From: Propionibacteriaceae bacterium
GTDB lineage: Bacteria > Actinomycetota > Actinomycetes > Propionibacteriales > Propionibacteriaceae
Length of the DNA: 64,000 nucleotides
Assembly (NCBI GenBank): GCA_009780915.1
Contig: WQZD01000011.1
Location: forward strand, 1 to 64,000
Direction: 5' to 3'
In this document: piece after piece, positions 62,294-64,000 of the stretch
Layout of the letters: each line of letters starts with the position of its first letter
Numbering within the stretch: the first letter of the stretch is position 1
Notes under the pieces: model-generated
Database searches by the model: none
Seen by the model: only the letters and a program-made list of their open reading frames with translations
What the model was told of the DNA's origin: nothing
Made by a program: the position numbers and the translations under genes

Positions 62294-62773
62294 ATGGCCA
62301 CACTCGCACCAGGTGACGCAGCACCTGATTTCCGCTTGCAGGACGCCACCCAGGCATGGGTGTCACTGAAAGATTGTGCGTCACGGGCGCTCATCCTCTA
62401 CTTCTATCCGGCCGCCCTCACTCCTGGATGCACCGTCGAAGCCCAGGACTTCACCACGGCGACACCGGTCTTCGACGCGGCAGGGTACACGATCATGGGC
62501 GTCTCACCGGACGCCCCATCGACGTTGGCGAGGTTCATCGAGCGACACGACCTCACCCTCAGGCTGCTGTCCGATCCCGACAGGGAGACGCTGAAAGCCT
62601 ACGGCGCCTGGGGAGACCGGATGTTGTACGGCAAGGTCGTCACCGGTGTGATTCGCACCACGTTCGTCATCGACGTCGACGCCCTGGGTCACGGCACGAT
62701 CCGCGAAGCCCACTACAACGTTCGCGCCACGGGCCACGTCAAGCGCCTGCGCGCGTCCCTCGGCTTGGACTAA
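62294..62773 (+). CDS. bcp: Peroxiredoxin, BCP/PrxQ family
   Basis: 159 residues. YFYPAALTPGCTVEAQDF contains the peroxidatic Cys; the resolving Cys normally five residues on (CTxEAC) is Gln here, so the enzyme should be one-Cys type. DRETLKAYGAWG and VIRTTFVID fit the fold. TATCAT (62282-62287) ends 6 nt before ATG 62294, predicting leaderless mRNA. Confidence 0.9.
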   Translation: MATLAPGDAAPDFRLQDATQAWVSLKDCASRALILYFYPAALTPGCTVEAQDFTTATPVFDAAGYTIMGVSPDAPSTLARFIERHDLTLRLLSDPDRETLKAYGAWGDRMLYGKVVTGVIRTTFVIDVDALGHGTIREAHYNVRATGHVKRLRASLGLD

Positions 62774-62818
62774 GACGCATCCCTGACAAGAAGGTGTCGA
62801 GGGAGCGAAGCGACCGAG

Positions 62819-62900
62819 TACCGGAGAAGAGACTTGAACTCTCACCCCTCACGGGACAGGAACCTAAATCCTGCGTGTCTGCCAATTCCACCACTCCGGC
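62819..62900 (-). tRNA. tRNA-Leu (anticodon TAG)
   Basis: Reading leftward: GCCGGAG acceptor, a D-arm, anticodon stem CAGGA-TTTAGGT-TCCTG, a long variable arm (CCGTGAGGGGT region) and T-arm GAGTTCAAGTCTC, closing with CTCCGGT plus discriminator A. The long variable arm and anticodon identify tRNA-Leu. CCA is not encoded. Confidence 0.95.
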
Positions 62901-63009
62901 TGGGTCGCCCATCGCACAGTTTCCAGCGGGACAGACAGGCGTGTGTGGACACGTCCCATCGTCCCCATCGGGAAACGAGCACACCCAGGATATACGACCA
63001 GCCGGTCAG

Positions 63010-63816
63010 TTAGCCAAACCCATCTGACCCCGTGACGACACCCGTGGCGCCGGACACCGGCCCCGGCCCGACGCGGTACCAATACGAATAGACCGGCTGG
63101 AAACCGAGGTGGGTGTACAACCCGACAGCCACGTGATTGCCCTCGGAGACCTGGAGATAACAGGTGTGAGCGCCGTGCTCTGTGGCCCTGCGGATCACCT
63201 CCTCGCAGGCGGCTCGTCCGTACCCCTCCCCTCGCCGACCTTCCGACACGACGATGTTGAACAGGCCGGCGTACCCGCGCTCGAAGATGACCTGGCCACA
63301 GGCGACAGTCTCCTGGTCGAGGACCAGGCGCACAGTCGCCATGGGCTCTCGGACGCCGTCGAGGATCGCCCGCGCGGCCGTCGGGTCCTCGGGACGCCCC
63401 GAGCGGGAGAGCCGCCAGTACTCCTGGAACCACTCGTCGTCGACATGGTCGCTCACCCGGACGTCGAGACGCGGCTCCACGCCGCGAAGGCGCACGGCGT
63501 CGATCGGCACGGACATGACGAAGGTGGGCTCCACTTTCTCGTACCCCCGCTGCTCCAGGAGGGCGTCGATGGCGTCGTCACGGTCCTGGATGACTTTGAC
63601 GATCGTCGGAAGCCCCTGCTGCGCGTACCGTCGCTCGCACTCGGCGATCGTGACCAGGGGATCTAAAGCGGACGGGTAGAGCATCTGGATCGAATTGGAC
63701 CGTTTCGTGTGCCCCTGGGCGAATCTCAGCACCCACCCGTCCACGAACTGTGTGTGTTCCGCAGGATGGGCGTTGAGCCCCAACTCCTCGTAGAGTCTGA
63801 TCACCTGAGGGTCCAT
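63010..63816 (-). CDS. GNAT-family N-acetyltransferase
   Basis: 268 residues with two GNAT-like halves: the N-terminal one degenerate and the C-terminal one (about 140-265) with the acetyl-CoA loop VSEGRRGEGYGRAACEEVI and VSEGNHVAVGLYTHLGFQPVYSYWYR. Substrate unknown. ATG 63816 follows AGAAGGGGG; the frame stays open 33 nt further. Between tRNA-Leu and tRNA-Lys. Confidence 0.82.
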   Translation of the reverse strand: MDPQVIRLYEELGLNAHPAEHTQFVDGWVLRFAQGHTKRSNSIQMLYPSALDPLVTIAECERRYAQQGLPTIVKVIQDRDDAIDALLEQRGYEKVEPTFVMSVPIDAVRLRGVEPRLDVRVSDHVDDEWFQEYWRLSRSGRPEDPTAARAILDGVREPMATVRLVLDQETVACGQVIFERGYAGLFNIVVSEGRRGEGYGRAACEEVIRRATEHGAHTCYLQVSEGNHVAVGLYTHLGFQPVYSYWYRVGPGPVSGATGVVTGSDGFG

Positions 63817-63913
63817 CGCCCGCCCCCTTCTATGGTCGCGTCCACTCACCGTACCGCACCTGCGGAGCGGGGCAATTTAGCCACCACAACCTGGAACGAC
63901 TACACTAATCCAT

Positions 63914-63985
63914 GCCCCTATAGCTCAGCGGTAGAGCTGCGGACTTTTAATCCGTAGGTCGCGGGTTCGAATCCCGCTGGGGGCA
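63914..63985 (+). tRNA. tRNA-Lys (anticodon TTT)
   Basis: Acceptor GCCCCTA / TGGGGGC, D-arm GCTCAGCGGTAGAGC, anticodon arm CGGA-CTTTTAA-TCCG, T-arm GCGGGTTCGAATCCCGC, discriminator A. CCA is not encoded. The 3' end is followed by a tandem duplicate of its last bases. Confidence 0.96.
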
Positions 63986-64000
63986 CCGCTGGGGGCACCG
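63977..64000 (+). repeat. 12-bp tandem duplication at the tRNA-Lys 3' end
   Basis: CTGGGGGCACCG occurs at 63977-63988 and again at 63989-64000, the first copy being the acceptor strand end. The window stops here, so more copies or an att-like arrangement cannot be judged. Confidence 0.8.

Overview
The window looks like a chromosomal segment of a high-GC Gram-positive bacterium (Actinobacteria), most probably in or near the Propionibacteriaceae. Reasons: a 16S rRNA 5' end of actinobacterial type, a WhiB regulator, a class II DAHP synthase, the menaquinone genes menD/C/A/E, a PASTA serine/threonine kinase, DUF3499, DUF3618, DUF4192 and DUF5719 family proteins, and the manB-whiB2-manC neighbourhood known from mycobacteria and streptomycetes. 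I see no insertion sequence, prophage or CRISPR array. It reads as core chromosome.

Layout. 1-1350: 5' end of a 16S gene on the minus strand behind a leader and four stacked promoters, three of them in about 170-bp tandem repeats, divergent from a HelD-type RNA polymerase recycling ATPase. 3.5-11.6 kb: metF with a polyprenyl diphosphate synthase, a PASTA kinase, threonine aldolase, and class II DAHP synthase coupled to an acyltransferase. 11.7-14.0 kb: two secreted peptidoglycan hydrolases (NlpC/P60 and M23) with sister coiled-coil domains and matching promoter-operators. 14.1-18.8 kb: overlapping menE-menA-menC-menD operon. 19.0-24.2 kb: ppa-clpS-DUF2017, small membrane proteins, a CPBP protease, a SprT-like metalloprotein, aroQ. 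23.2-33.0 kb: mannose activation and envelope cluster (SIS protein, Trm112-like, manB, DUF3499, zincin-like, DUF5719, giant membrane glycosyltransferase, whiB2, manC). 33.1-39.1 kb: a pair of long coiled-coil proteins and mfd. 39.1-47.8 kb: pth, rplY, a putative Cys-His-Cys metalloenzyme, an SDR, a metallo-beta-lactamase-fold hydrolase, a ketopantoate reductase-like protein, a MarR-EmrB drug-efflux operon with a palindromic operator, a GC-rich minisatellite, holA. 47.9-55.6 kb: comEA-comEC, leuS, a VIT-family transporter, DUF4192. 55.7-64.0 kb: two related tail-anchored-like membrane proteins, fadD, a structured leader RNA candidate, a LacI regulator, a 6C-like small RNA, groES-like, DUF3618, bcp, tRNA-Leu, a GNAT protein and tRNA-Lys.

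The most interesting signals are regulatory. (1) The comEA-comEC operon and the DUF4192 gene 4.6 kb away share an identical 18-bp element containing a perfect DnaA box plus a second DnaA-like box, placed at exactly the same distance from their start codons, with matching -10 boxes and no recognisable -35. This suggests one activator co-regulates DNA uptake and a protein of unknown function. (2) A consensus-like promoter at 59999-60027, overlapped by a LacI-type operator, launches leftward into four consecutive stem-loops whose base differences are compensated only on the minus strand. This is a good candidate for an undescribed structured RNA. (3) The two peptidoglycan hydrolase genes carry a shared direct-repeat operator on the -10 box. 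(4) At least fourteen genes have a -10 hexamer exactly 6-7 nt before the start codon, so leaderless transcription is common here.
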